A stretch of DNA of 64,000 nt. It comes from Gnetum montanum (taxonomy: Eukaryota; Streptophyta; Gnetopsida; Gnetales; Gnetaceae). The notes beneath the pieces are model-generated. The model made no database searches, was not told the origin of the DNA, and was given only the letters and a program-made list of their open reading frames with translations. The DNA lies in assembly GCA_015680685.1 (NCBI GenBank), contig MNCI01034266.1, positions 466,261 through 530,260 on the forward strand. The letters run 5' to 3'. This document shows, one piece after another, positions 1-11,333 of the stretch (positions are counted from its first letter, which is position 1; every line of letters begins with the position of its first letter). The translations under genes were made by a program, and so were the position numbers.

Positions 1-309
1 AGGGTGTGTACGGCAAGTGGGAATAGATGTTGACGCTAGGACTTAGTGTTGTAGTTAGAGTTAGTTTTAGCTTCTCAACCCTTCACCATTAGCATAGGAG
101 ATAAATCGGAAAATACCAAAAAAATCATATACCTCAGACTTACTTAACCATACACCGTGACAACAAGAAGTAAGTCTGGGAAGAAAACGACTAATTAACC
201 CCAAGTGTTCCTTGCGGCGTTTAGGCATTTAGTCTGCGGAGTTCAATCAGATCGTGCGTGCTATGCTTGTTTCATATGGTTGAGTGTAGGGGTACCTCGC
301 CACTCATCA
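1..309 (+). mobile_element. 3' end of an LTR, same family as the solo LTR at 18459-19532
   Basis: This stretch aligns by eye, with small gaps, to 19207-19532, the last 326 bp of the complete solo LTR further along. Shared blocks include the run from 'accaaaaaaatca' to 'catacaccgtga', 'ggcatttagtctgcggagtt' and the closing 'acctcgccactcatca'. The LTR ends in CTCATCA at 303-309, matching the terminal inverted motif TGATGAG/CTCATCA of the complete copy. The left part lies outside the window. It could be the 5' LTR of an element whose body follows, a 3' LTR, or another solo LTR. Confidence 0.85.
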
Positions 310-310
310 C

Positions 311-330
311 TTGGGGTATAAGCTAGGGAT
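311..330 (+). other. possible decayed tRNA-iMet primer-binding site
   Basis: Directly after the LTR end at 309 the bases TTGGGGTATAAGCTAGGG resemble the copia-type initiator-methionine primer-binding site (TGGTATCAGAGC...) with several changes. If real, 1-309 is a 5' LTR and an eroded internal region follows. No gag or pol coding is recognisable after it, so the call is weak. Confidence 0.25.
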
Positions 331-2589
331 CATCCCTTTAGGATAAAAAAAAATTTATTATAGGAGCCATCCTTTCATCTTGAGTCATCCCCTTAGTTGA
401 GAAAGAAAATTTAGTTTGTGGCCACTTCCACATCATGGGTTTCCCTCTATATGTATATTATTCCTTAGATGGGTCATCCTTACATTCACAAGTTGCTTTC
501 TTGATGTTTTCATCATTAACATCCTAGCTATTAGATGAGACATCCTTAGTTACTATACAACCCTTATGTACCCTAACAATGAAAAATATATGTATGTTGA
601 AAGTATGCAAATCAATAAATTCATGCTTTGCCATTTATTCTAGACTTTACAACATTTTCTATCAGCCTTATCATGGCAAATCTAAACATTGAATTAGAGG
701 AGGAGATGAATTGTTGGGGAAAGATAATTATATTTTATAGCAACCTCAATAAGTGTGTGGTATGTTTAAATTTTTATCTTTTACATGTTATATTGTGTAT
801 CAAAAAACCTATACCCTATGCATTGTATTATGCTTATTTAAATCCTTGTAGCATATGCAATCCAATCTTTGAGAGAATCTTGTATGCAATATTTTATTTT
901 TCTTATATGAAGTTTGAAATCAAGTTTGATGACTTTGATCTTAAAATCTTGATTTTACTATAGGAAAACTAGAAATCCTTGAAACCATCACTATACTTCA
1001 AGGAGTTGAAGAGTTGAAGGGAACCTAGGGAAAGTATAGATTTGAATAGCTCTTGCAAAGTGGACTAGTCCTAAGTCAAATCACTTTAAATTTAGTATGT
1101 TTCTTCTCATTTTCCTATTTGATACATTTTCTTGTTATATCCATTTCAATCCACATCCTATTGGCTAATGCTCCTTCTTTTTCTCATTGTTGTTGGCAAA
1201 GCCCAATTCATCTCAAGAATTAACCAACTTCTCAATCTCAACTATCTCTCACCTCCTAGGATGAAGGTTCTTCTTGAAACTTGATCTATGCAATGACTAG
1301 CTAACTGAACCTATGAGCTTACGAGGATGAAACTCATTTAGAGATTGGTGTTATTAATAGTTTTCTTATCATGGGAGAACCAAAGAGACTATTCATAGCA
1401 CATTGGATAATGGAATCATCTAAATTTCTCTACCTCTTAGAAGATAACTCCCCCTCCACAAGTGCCTTTTGTTGAAAATCATATGTGCTATGAGATTGAT
1501 TCCCATACCCTTGTTGCTCCCTTTCTAAGATACCCCATCTACTAGTTTGATTTCATTATCATAGCCCTTGGATGGATCCACATTTGAAGCATGCAAATAG
1601 AGAGTGTGCTCCTCAAATGACCACATAGATGTCCCAACAAGCTTACCATCACAAATGGGAGAAAGCTCATCTTGTTGAGAGGTGTTGGGCTATGAGTATA
1701 TCTTCTCAATCCTATAACTTGTTTACCCAATTTAGAGAGGTTGAGATCTATTTTACCAAATGTCTTAACAAAGGATTGCAATGTGTTATTTAGGGTAGAG
1801 CCAAGCTAATCGTTAACTAGCTTAGATCTCAATAGGTAGGATCTAGGGTCCTATGGTGTAGAAGTTCTAGCTACTCCTCCATGATCCTACTTTTCTACGT
1901 ACTCAGCTCTTATAGATTAAACCACCTGCCATCTCTTTTGACATAGTGTTACAGTTGGCTTTCTCATGGTTCAACTATTGCTTGGACAACACTGTTAGAG
2001 TAAGAATAGGACCAGTAATAATCTTTAAAATCTTTTACAAAGAATAAGTTTTCATAACATAATGAATGCTCTTGTGGTAGAGTATTGGAATTATAAAATG
2101 TATGTTATGTGTTCGTTTTCAATAAAAACATTTTTGATGAAACTAAAAGTAATGAAATTCTTTTTGATGGAATTGAAAGCCCATCGCATTACATACTGTA
2201 ATGGATCACAATTGAAAGCATATTACATTACATGCTTCAATGGATTTTAACTATTGTAAAAAAAAAATTCTTTGGAGTATAGCTTGGCTCATAACAATAA
2301 GGTTCTTAAAAACTTGGTTTTATGAGGATTGTATGTAGGCTAGATGGAATATTAAGAATTCAAATAAGACTCATAGACCAAGTTTAGTTAAGATATATAA
2401 GTGCTTAATTAAAAAAATAAAGAGAAGGAAATTTATCAAGGAATAACATGAATATTTTTCTTACACCATTAAAAAGGAACCTTGACAATTTTGGTAATGT
2501 TTTTGTCATAAAGCCTCTTTATTATTATTATTTTTCAAGATATTTTCTCATTTTATAGTATGCTATTTATAGGACAAGATGATAATTCT
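331..2589. other. unassigned AT-rich intergenic DNA
   Basis: No coding frame with a recognisable motif is seen on either strand. Longer open frames such as 628-963 have no family signature and are taken as chance. This is probably eroded retroelement sequence. Confidence 0.5.
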
Positions 2590-4330
2590 ACTCCTATTAT
2601 ATAAAAAGCACTTCTCCATTTTATTTTTGAGAAAGCCACAAGGAGTATTAAAAAGCTAGCATTGGCAAAGTTGTAGATTCAAATGGTTTATATGTAGAAT
2701 TATTAAAGTGGGTAGGATCTATTATTCATAGAGAAATTTGACACAAATTAAATTCAGCAATAGAGCAAGGATTAAATTAACATATGAAAACTAGAAAGGG
2801 GGGTAAAAATAATTTGAATTATTGAATGATCATTGTGAGTAATGTTTTTGCTAAGTTATTAGGTACTCTACTAGGAAAAAGAACTGGTTCTTAGGCTAAA
2901 GGTAACCAAGACAAGGTAAGATGTCAAGTAGATTTCTGACAAAATCACTTCACTATTGATTACTTAGTTACTCTTAGACACTACATCGAGTTTGTAAAAG
3001 TATCTAATAAACTTTTATTTATTTATTTTATTGATTTTGCAAAAGCATATAATTCAATTATTCATAAAAAATTATGGTTGCACTTGCATAAAATTAGCCT
3101 CCCTTTAGATTTGATTGCAGCAAATCAAAGATTGTATGAGGAACTAATTATTGAAATTATATATAGCAATTTAAAGAAAAAATTTGATTCCAAAGTAGAA
3201 TTGGAGTTAAGTAAAGTTCACTTTCTTCAACTCTCTTTGGTATCTTTATTGATGAAATGTAGGAATTGTGGTGCAATAGGTAAGATAGTCATGCTATCAA
3301 AATTGGATCCCAAGTAATAAATCTTTTTTTATATGTAGATGATGATGCCTTGATCTCCACTACTGTAGAAGGTATGCAAAATATGTTACAAATCTTAAAA
3401 AATTATTGTTATTCATTTGGTCTTTAAGTTAATGTAGATAAAACCAAATTGATAATTTAGGGGATACAAGATAATTATTATAACTTCCATTTTGAAGGTA
3501 CCAATGTGCAAATGGTAGATTCTTTTAAATATTTGGGTCTAATTTATATGAACAATTACATGTGAGGGATGTGCATCAATGAAAAATAGTAGGAGGTTTC
3601 TAGACTTTCTATGCTTTCAAAAACAAGTGTAGGTATTTAGGACTTTAGGGTTGGAAGGTCAACAAATAAAATTTTCAAACTATCATCTATCCTACTATAT
3701 CATATGGATGTGTTGTTTCGAGACCTAGATTGAGTGCTAAACTTTGGAAAGATATTGAAAGAGTGCAAAAAAGCTCTTCTTCTTGATGAGTTAAAGGTGA
3801 ACATGCAAATACCTTACTCAATGTCATTATGTGAATGTGATTTATTAGCTTTAGAAGTAGAAGCCATGTGTCAATTCATTATATACACTTATAACTTGCA
3901 TATGTCAATGCAAAACAAATTCTCAAAAATAGTTCTTAAGGATTCATAAGACCATGTTTGGTATTTTTAGGAGATGCAATGGTTGAGAAAATGGAATATC
4001 TTAGGAGGACATGTAGTAAAAACCTAAGCATATTCACTAACTAGTTAAATAGAAAGTTTTAACATTGATGTAGTCTAATGTGGAAGGCAGGAAAATTTTA
4101 TTTACACCATAGTATATCTAATAAACTAGATGTAAAAACTCACCATCTTTGCACTACTATTCTTATTAAGTATCAAAATGCTATTAGTAAGCTTTGCTTA
4201 AGTTCTCATTATCTTATAATTGAAAGTAGAAGATGAATTCAACTCCTTAGAGAAGAGTGCACTTGTAGGTTTTGCACATCAAGAGCCCTTGAAGATGAGA
4301 TCCATGTGTTTCTTTTTTGTACTATGACTA
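2590..4330 (+). pseudogene. decayed LINE (non-LTR retrotransposon) reverse transcriptase
   Basis: Conceptual translation in several frames gives the ordered blocks of a LINE reverse transcriptase. These are an N-terminal stretch with 'AKLLGTLL' (about 2850), 'FTIDYLVTLRHYIEF' (about 2950), 'YFIDFAKAYNS' (about 3026-3055, motif A with its aspartate), the catalytic box YVDD (3332-3343, normally YADD), 'VNVDKTKL' (about 3430), 'FKYLG' (about 3527) and 'SYGCVVSRP' (about 3697). A C-terminal Cys/His-type block 'CRFCTSRALEDEIHVF' starts at 4264. Frameshifts and stops separate the blocks, so it is dead. No endonuclease domain is recognised upstream. Recognition as LINE RT is firm; the clade is not assigned. 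Confidence 0.85.
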
Positions 4331-4504
4331 CCCATTTGAGACAGCATTATAATGTTACACAAAAAACTTATATGATTTATTTTTGATGTGCCTATTAGTA
4401 CTTGAAGATGAGATACATGTGTTTCTTTTTGTGACTGCCCATTAGAAACAATGTTATAATGTTACACAAAAAGCTTATATGATTTATTTTCGATGTACCC
4501 ATTA
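4286..4504 (+). repeat. tandem duplication of about 110 bp at the LINE 3' end
   Basis: The segment from 'cttgaagatgagat' through 'ttatatgatttatttt' occurs twice in direct order, first from about 4288 and again from about 4399. Both copies carry 'atgttacacaaaaa' near their end. It duplicates the last codons and the start of the 3' untranslated region of the LINE, most likely by slippage or unequal exchange after insertion. Confidence 0.8.
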
Positions 4505-4664
4505 ATACTTGATCAATTTGTACAATATATCTTTATTTTTTTATGAAAATGTAATATATATCCAATAAATTGTACGGATCTTTGGATGTAATAAAACTTC
4601 AGGTAATTTTATTCCATTTCAATCCAAAAATTTAAACAAAGTTATTTCTAATCTACAGCAAGAT

Positions 4665-5235
4665 CTTAAAACTGAGCGTTTTCCCCCCTTAGTGCAGCGT
4701 TCAATGCGGCAAATCAGTATGCAGTTTTTCTCCGTTAAAAAAACAAGAGTTAAAGCACGGAGCACAGAAAATGCATCTATTACCCATGAAGCTGTGCCCC
4801 TATCGAACGGGCAGTCATCCCTACTACGCAGGCAGTTAGAGATAGTTTATGTGACCGGTGCCACGTGAGGACAGCACAGGAAAGATAAAGCGTTCCCGGC
4901 TAAGCCGGCGCTGTCTCTCCCTGCGTCCGGTCAGTCAGTGTCCCATCACAATGAAAGAAAGTTTGACCAACACAGATTTAGGGAGGCAGAAAGTACCGCA
5001 GTTTATTGGCCAAGTTACCACTGGGGACGGTTGTCTGATTTGAATATTCCTACTTGGCCATGGGCCGTCGTTCCTCGTCGTCGTAAGGCCTTCTCTCATG
5101 AAGCCGCGTATTTTACCTCTTGCATCTTTTAAAGCTAACTACTCTCTCAAGGTATTTGAGCGGGAAACATGAATTCTCTCGTCCTACCGTTCTTGTGACT
5201 ACGAGAGGGTGATTTGAGGTAGAGGCTTATTGGTG
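4665..5235. other. GC-richer island of unknown origin
   Basis: Base composition changes sharply here: many CpG-containing words ('gaacgggcagtc', 'ggctaagccggcgctg', 'ccgtcgttcctcgtcgtcg') and a G-box CCACGTG at 4862-4868, in otherwise AT-rich DNA. Two short overlapping open frames on plus (4858-5043 and 4938-5132) have no recognised domain. It could be a host-gene 5' region or a captured fragment. Function not assigned. Confidence 0.45.
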
Positions 5236-5503
5236 AAAAATTAGAATTACAACCGTTTGATTACTAGTGTTTATATGCTTTTGCTGGCAAGACTTTATTT
5301 AACTTCTCATCTTTCCATGGACAAACATTTTCTCTCTTAACACCCATGGCTACTACATTCATTCATAAGTCATAGGTGGGTGATTTATTTAAGGGTCTTT
5401 TACATTGTTGATAGAAAATAAGGGGGATGTTGGAACTTGAAATTAGTGAAACATAGGTACATCCACGATTTTATAGAAGTTTATAACTCAATGCTACCTA
5501 GTA

Positions 5504-5563
5504 GAATCAAACCTATGACCTGGGGTTACTAGCCTAACACCTATACAACTAGGTTAACACCTC
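5504..5563 (-). repeat. tRNA-related (SINE-like) fragment
   Basis: Read on minus, a pol III A-box-like word TAACCTAGTTGT (5556-5545) is followed at typical spacing by a B-box-like word AGGTTTGATTC (5514-5504). The sequence begins GGTGTTAAC, as tRNA-derived SINE heads often do. No full cloverleaf or poly(A) tail was identified, so an intact tRNA gene is excluded. A decayed SINE or tRNA pseudogene is the likely reading. Confidence 0.4.
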
Positions 5564-5565
5564 AT

Positions 5566-7539
5566 TGTTCATAGGAAATAAGATATTTTGTAGGGTTAAG
5601 ATATTTAGTATGAAATGAACAGCAACTAGATTACTTTATTGTTTGATAAGTCCTTTTGGAAGAAAGAAGTTCCAAGTTCAAAACACATTTAAGCCCTTTT
5701 TATTTGATTTAACAACTTCTACCAAAGTATCATGTTGTTATATGTTACATGAGTATATATAGTGATGAAGGCAAGGATAGGAAAAAACAATAATAATCGA
5801 ATGTTAATGAAGAAACCAAAGAAGATAGAAGCTTCTGGGAATGTTTTTACTTGTATCATTTACAAAAAGTATTTATTAGTCTATATAGATAGCTTAAGAG
5901 AAAAATTTGTCCTTATTCGATAAGAATAATTTTAATTCAAAGATCAAAACTAATATTGACAAGTATGTTATAGCTAATGGTAAAATTCTTGATGTAAGGT
6001 TTACATTAAGAAGTGAAGTAATGGTAATGCATAATATGTTAGTATTTTCCGATAGCTTTCTATTTTATCTCAAATCCTTTTGCTCTTTCAATATGAAACA
6101 TAAATGTATTTTCTCGAAAATAGACATTGGGGCTGGTAACATGATCCCATCTTCATAGCAAGGTGAATTTGACCCACTAAACAAGAGTGTTCTAATACAA
6201 GGTTACTCTATTGTTGTCACAGCCATTAGTGGAGGTAGAAATTAAACCAATAACCTCCTAACTGAGAGATCAATGTTTTGATTATAACAAATCATATTTT
6301 TGGATGCTTAGGTAAGTACTTTTACCTTATGCTTTTATGCCTCTTGATTCTTTGGAAGTTTGTGCCATGATTTATAGTCATGCTTATTAGCTAGTTTAGA
6401 TTTTTAGCATTATATTATTATCCTCTTATATATTTATGTTATACTAACCTAGTGGATGAGTTGGCAAACTTTTTCATAGATGCTATGGTATGAGCATGTG
6501 AGATATGTGATGGCATAAATAGGTCTTGTATGAACTTGATATTATTTATTAATTAAATCAATTGTGGTATGCATTGTTTTTAATTTAAAGTATTTTTAGT
6601 AGGACTTATTGGCTTGTAGGAAGTCTACTTGAGTTATGAGAGGCTTTATAGTAGTTTTTTTATTTGCAATTTTAATCCTAGAAATAGGGTTAATATTGCT
6701 ACATTTGAGATTTTAGTAGTTTTCTATTAGAAATGCCACGCTTCATTCCTTCAAGTACTTTGGCATCCATTTTTTTTTATGCAAAAGAATTGCTAGATTG
6801 AAGACTAGTGACAATGTTGCAAAGCCTTGTTGAAGTGTGCATGTAATTTCTCTATGAGCATGTGGCTATGACCTTATGCTCATTTCGTGGAATTGTGCAT
6901 ATTATTTTTGGGTGAGTTATCTAGATATTTTCTCATGTTTGTTTCAGTTCTCAAGATTTGTGCATTATCGATGTAGATTGGATTTTGTTAAAATTATTTT
7001 TAGATTTGTATGCAATTATGTTTGGGTTGGGTCTTGCTTTGCACAACTAGAATTGTCTAATTTTTATGCCTAGTTACAAGTCTCATTCTACTTTAATTTT
7101 ATTGTTTTTGAAAATTTTGAGAAAATACGAGTTTCATGAGAATTCATCATAACCATTATCTTTGGATTGAGTATTGAAGGTTAGTCTTATGTATTTATGC
7201 CACTATATTTGTCTTGTCTTGAATCTAATTAGGCCTTATTTTTTTCTCCAAATTCTAAGTTACCATGATTTTATGAGTTTTTGATGATTTAGTTAGGGTT
7301 TGGACCCTTGTATTTTTTGATGAGGACATTGCCTAGCCCTTGTGTAATCCTTAATTTATCTTGGATATTTGTGTGTCTTCTTGTGTTGATCTTTTGATGA
7401 TGATTCCAAGATGTTTTGTCATGTTTGGGAGTGTTTTGGACTTATTTTGAGGAGTCTAGGAGGTTTTGGAGGCCATAAGAACCTTTTTGGAGGTGTCTAA
7501 AGGTTCCAACCTTCAAAACAAGCATTTTTAATTTTGACC
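5566..7539. other. unassigned AT-rich intergenic DNA
   Basis: No recognisable protein motif, tRNA or clear repeat boundary. Open frames such as 5907-6158 and 6876-7073 are short, of low complexity and without family features. Confidence 0.5.
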
Positions 7540-8190
7540 ATGGTAGGAGAGACATCTACCTTGACAATTAGACGTCTATACTGCATAATCGATGTCTACA
7601 GACTCTCAAGATGTCTAACTTGATTTATGGACATCTATGACATTTTTGAACTTAGGATAAATGTCTATTGTTTTCTTTAAACATCTAATGTAGATTTTAA
7701 TGAACATGAAATTGAATGGCAGATTGGAGGGAAGATGAAAGTTCATATCAAGAAAATATAAATAAGAGTCTAAGAAAGAAGAATAATTAAGCTAATTAGA
7801 GGAAGCAAGTTAGTCTTAACAAGAAGAGTAAGAGTGAAAAAGTTAAGAAGCCTCTTTAGAGCTTGTGTAAGAAGAATTGAGTGAGAGGCAAAGAAGAGCA
7901 CTTAAGAGAGGTTGAAAGTACTCTTATAAGTGTCTTGTCTTAAGATTTATCTCCATTATGAGCAATTGAGGATTAAGAGGGGACATGTGTGGCCTCTAAG
8001 AACCTTGGAAGAGGTTTGAGCTTCACTTCGCTTCTCATCTTTTATGTAATTCTTTGCATATTGAGAGTTTTCTTATAAAAAGGTAAATTTTATCCAATTT
8101 ATTGTCCTGTTCTTGCTTCTAAGTTGAATTTTTCTTAGAAAGCTCGTGGAATGGATTTTTTTTAGAATCTATTAAGGTAGGCTTCACATA
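7540..8190 (+). mobile_element. LTR-like sequence L1, with U3 motif array and TATA box
   Basis: A cluster of AGACATCT/AGATGTCT words and close variants lies at about 7545-7690. A TATA box TATAAATAAG (7757-7766) follows, then a purine-rich leader. The part from about 7850 to 8190 is matched in reverse complement by 9120-9475, for example 'acttataagag', 'aagtgctctt' and the 'tgttctt...ttctaag' block. The two are therefore copies of one LTR family in opposite orientation. Exact LTR ends were not found. Confidence 0.55.
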
Positions 8191-8354
8191 ATTTTCATTT
8201 TAATTAATCATTTTCCCTTGATTTGAAGGTCTGAATATGTATTCTATGTTATATCTATAGTGTTTTCAATGTACCCTATTAGTTGTTGATTGTTTGGAAG
8301 TCATTTCAAGTCATTTTCTCTCTTTCTCGAGTTTTACACCAAAATCATGAGTCT

Positions 8355-8602
8355 ACCATGGATTATGGTAAGACTACAAACATTGACCACAAGTCATGGT
8401 TAGCCACCATGGGTCTTGGTAAAGTTGTAATCAAGCTTTGTTTGCTATTATTGTCATTTTAAGATGTTTTGAGTGATTTCCATTTAACCATGAGATGTGG
8501 TTAGGTTGTGGTCAAGCTATATTTGCTAAAGTTTTTGCCGATGGCTGTCTGAGTAAACCACAAATCATGTTTAGGTCATGATGAGCCACCATAAGTTGTG
8601 GT
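8355..8602. repeat. six copies of a 15-bp palindromic word ACCA-N7-TGGT
   Basis: Imperfect 15-mers starting ACCA and ending TGGT (one ends TGTT) occur at 8355, 8386, 8406, 8487, 8557 and 8588. Examples are accatggattatggt and accataagttgtggt. They sit in non-coding DNA between the two inverted LTR copies. A weak TATA-like stretch follows at about 8616. This resembles the motif arrays before other promoters in this window. Confidence 0.75.
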
Positions 8603-8619
8603 AAGGTCATGATCTCACG

Positions 8620-9114
8620 ATTTTTATATTTTTGACTTTATCTTGTTGTTGGAGCTAAGATCAATATGTTTTAATACCTTTAAACACCATTTGATATTAT
8701 TCAATAGTTCTAGATCATGTTGGATTGTTGGATTTGATTTTGGAGATTATTGTTGGTTTTTGTTAGAGCTTTTAGTTATTTGGACTCATTAGCTTATTGG
8801 TTTTATTCCTCCACCTTCAACATTTGGTTGTACCATTTAGATGTTCAAATGTTTATTATTTGTCAAGAACTAACATTGAGCTATATGGTTTCTTGGAGAT
8901 GGGCTCCTTATAGATATTTGATGCTTGATCCCCATAGGGATGCATTATTATGGCTCTTAATGTAGGCATCATCCTATAGGAGAAGATTATTCATGATTCA
9001 TTAGTTTTTTACTTGATGCCTCTAGAACATTAGAGATGAGTCCTAGGTTGTACCTCTAGTACCAATAATTTAGCTTAAGACTAAGAAATAAATCCATGTA
9101 CATGATAGTTTGGC
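8620..9114. other. unassigned DNA between inverted LTR copies
   Basis: A short open frame (8750-8965) without recognised motifs; otherwise nothing distinctive. Confidence 0.4.
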
Positions 9115-9865
9115 AATTTGGTATAGGGGTGACACCTCAATAGATCCTAATAGAATCCAATCCACAACTTCCAAATAGATCTAGCTTAGAAAATAAGAAC
9201 AACATAATGAAATGGAGAAAATATTACTTATATTAAGAAAATACTTAAAATACAGAGAGAATACATCAAAGATGAGAAGCCAAGCTCAACTCACAACTCT
9301 CCCAAGGATCTTAGAGACCAAACTTGTCTCCTTTCATATTTCAATTTCTCACCATGAAGCCAAAGATCAAGACAAGATACTTATAAGAGATTCTTCAAAC
9401 CTCTCTCAAGTGCTCTTCCTTTCCTCTTACTCAATTTCTTTGTGTAAGTTCCCTTCTTGCATAAGCTCTATGCACTCAAGAGATCTCTCTCTCTCTCTTG
9501 CTCTTGGTCTTTATTATTCAACAATGGAAAATTAAATTAGTACTTATGGATAACTAAAAGATAAGAAACCTAGAAATATTTTCTTAACTCAATTTGATGT
9601 TCTTTAGATGTTTTCAAAGTCTTCTCACCCTTTCCTCAACTATTTTCATTTTTTTCCATCATGTTTTGACTATTTCTTGAATTGGAACAAGTGTTTTTGG
9701 AAGTTTTCCCATCCATCTAGGTTGTCTCTGGTCTTGGAAAGATGTCTTTGTGTTAATCAAGCTCTCATGAAAGATGTCTTCTCTAGGGCCAAGACATTTC
9801 TTTCTGGGTCAAGACATATTGCATGAGATGTCTTGCCCAAGACATCTCCTCTAAGAAGTCTCACA
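9115..9865 (-). mobile_element. LTR-like sequence L2, inverted relative to L1
   Basis: The reverse complement of 9120-9475 aligns to 7850-8190. Beyond it, on the upstream side of a minus-strand LTR, lies another cluster of AGATGTCT/AGACATCT words (9735-9860), as in L1. The plus-strand frame 9212-9535 overlaps R/U5-like DNA and is not considered a gene. A short (CT)n tract occurs at about 9486-9500. Confidence 0.55.
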
Positions 9866-10132
9866 TTCAAACAAGAAAGTTGTTCAACAAGAAAAATACT
9901 TATTCATATCTATAAGCCAAGAAAGAAAGAAATTTATATCTTCAACACCTTTAAAGATGGGAATATCCACATGAGGAACTCTTAAAGTACTTCTTAATAT
10001 CTTTAAAACCTTTCATCATTAATTTTCTCATTATTAAAAGAAATCATTGGCTCATATCTTTGAATTCTAGTCCCTACTTGTTGACCTTTTGATATGTCAA
10101 AACCTTAAGGAAAATGGAGAACAAAGGATTTT

Positions 10133-11279
10133 TGTGTGGTGTTTTGTTTACAGAACAAGGACTTATGAATAAGGATTTCATAATAGGCATTGATAAGAGC
10201 AAAAGACTCAAGAATTAAGAAAATTTGGAGCAAGAGTAGAGGACTCAAGGATTCACAAGCAAAGTAAACATAATCAAGATCTCAAGGAAGCATGCAAAAA
10301 TTCAAGAGTAAGAACAATGAATGAATATTTCAAAGTGTAAATGAATCTCAAGAAAGACATGTCGAAGAAATAGCAGATGTCTTGGATGAAGTAAAGGAAA
10401 ATCAGTAAAGATGTATCTAGGAAATAACAAACATTTTGACTAAAGTAAAGGTTGCTTAGATAAAGTTGTCTTTGAAAAAAAATAGATGTCTTTCTAGTGA
10501 GAAAGACATCTTCATGAATATGTCTCTACAAATACATCTTTCTTGTGGAGAAGATGTCTTTCCAAAATGAAGGTTTGATGTTAAAAGATGTCTCACCCTC
10601 AAAGAAGATGTCTCTAGTGACCATTAGATAGCCGTTGCAAAAATTCGAAAGTGATTTCAGAAACATATTAGCTATAAAAGGACTTCATTCCATTGGAAAA
10701 TGTACAAGTATTATGCACGATTAAGTGTCATTGTCAAGCAATCATTATGATCATCATTGTTCCTCAATTTACTTTCTTTTATCTATTCTAATTGGTCAAA
10801 GTCAGTAGTACCTCAAAGCACAAGGATCAACAAACTTGCATTCATTTCTTGTAATTGTTGTTCTCTTTTATTACCATGTGGGGTTGACGTGCTTCTTGTG
10901 GGAAGGCATCTTGCTTGAGATTTTTGGGATCCTATGGAATTGAGTGTTGGTATTATGCCACAATACTTCAAAGTGGAGCTCAAGTTGTAAAGGTTGTGGG
11001 ATCCTAGAAACCACATTCTAAGCTTGTTGGGACCTTGTAGGGTTGAGTGGATTTGTTGCATTGAATCACTTAGTAGAACCTAGAGCTTGTATAGGATGTG
11101 GTATCCTTGAAGCCACATCTTGAGAGCAACAAAGTCTAGAGGTGTGCTAGCAAACTACCCTTTGAGTGTGGACTACCCAAGTTGGGGAACCATGTTAAGT
11201 TTGGTGTGTGCTTTGTTTCAAAGATTTTTTAAATTTGGAGATGTTCTTCATCCCCTCCTTTTAAGTTGATTGATCCACA
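10133..11279 (+). mobile_element. 5' LTR of the copia element
   Basis: The right edge is set by the primer-binding site that starts at 11282: the LTR ends ...GATCCACA at 11279. The left edge is uncertain, with TGTGTGGT at 10133 the best candidate, giving about 1.15 kb. The LTR contains a dense AGATGTCT array (10370-10620) followed by TATAAAAG at 10673-10680, so U3 is upstream and R/U5 downstream of about 10700. No matching 3' LTR was recognised, because a gypsy element is inserted just after the copia body. Confidence 0.6.
10370..10620. repeat. U3 array of AGATGTCT/AGACATCT words
   Basis: At least eight exact or near-exact AGATGTCT words and reverse complements lie within 250 bp, the last about 60 bp before the TATA box. 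Some are paired head to head (aaagacatct with agaagatgtct). The arrangement suggests repeated sites for a dimeric DNA-binding factor, or hairpin-forming RNA/DNA. Function is not known. Confidence 0.75.
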
Positions 11280-11281
11280 AG

Positions 11282-11298
11282 TGGTATCGAAGCTTGGT
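11282..11298 (+). other. primer-binding site (initiator tRNA-Met type)
   Basis: TGGTATCGAAGCTTGG lies two bases after the LTR end and matches the usual plant copia primer-binding site TGGTATCAGAGC... apart from a couple of changes. It would prime minus-strand cDNA synthesis and fixes the orientation and left limit of the internal region. Confidence 0.8.
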
Positions 11299-11333
11299 AC
11301 TCTTGGCTCTTCATCAACTTTCAAGAGTAAATA

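Noticed and set aside
4858-5132. Two overlapping open frames taken as a small gene
   Set aside because: Short, no recognised domain, and overlapping in different frames; kept only as part of the GC-rich island.
5504-5563. Functional tRNA gene
   Set aside because: A- and B-box-like words exist, but no cloverleaf, anticodon stem or conserved tRNA bases could be assembled.
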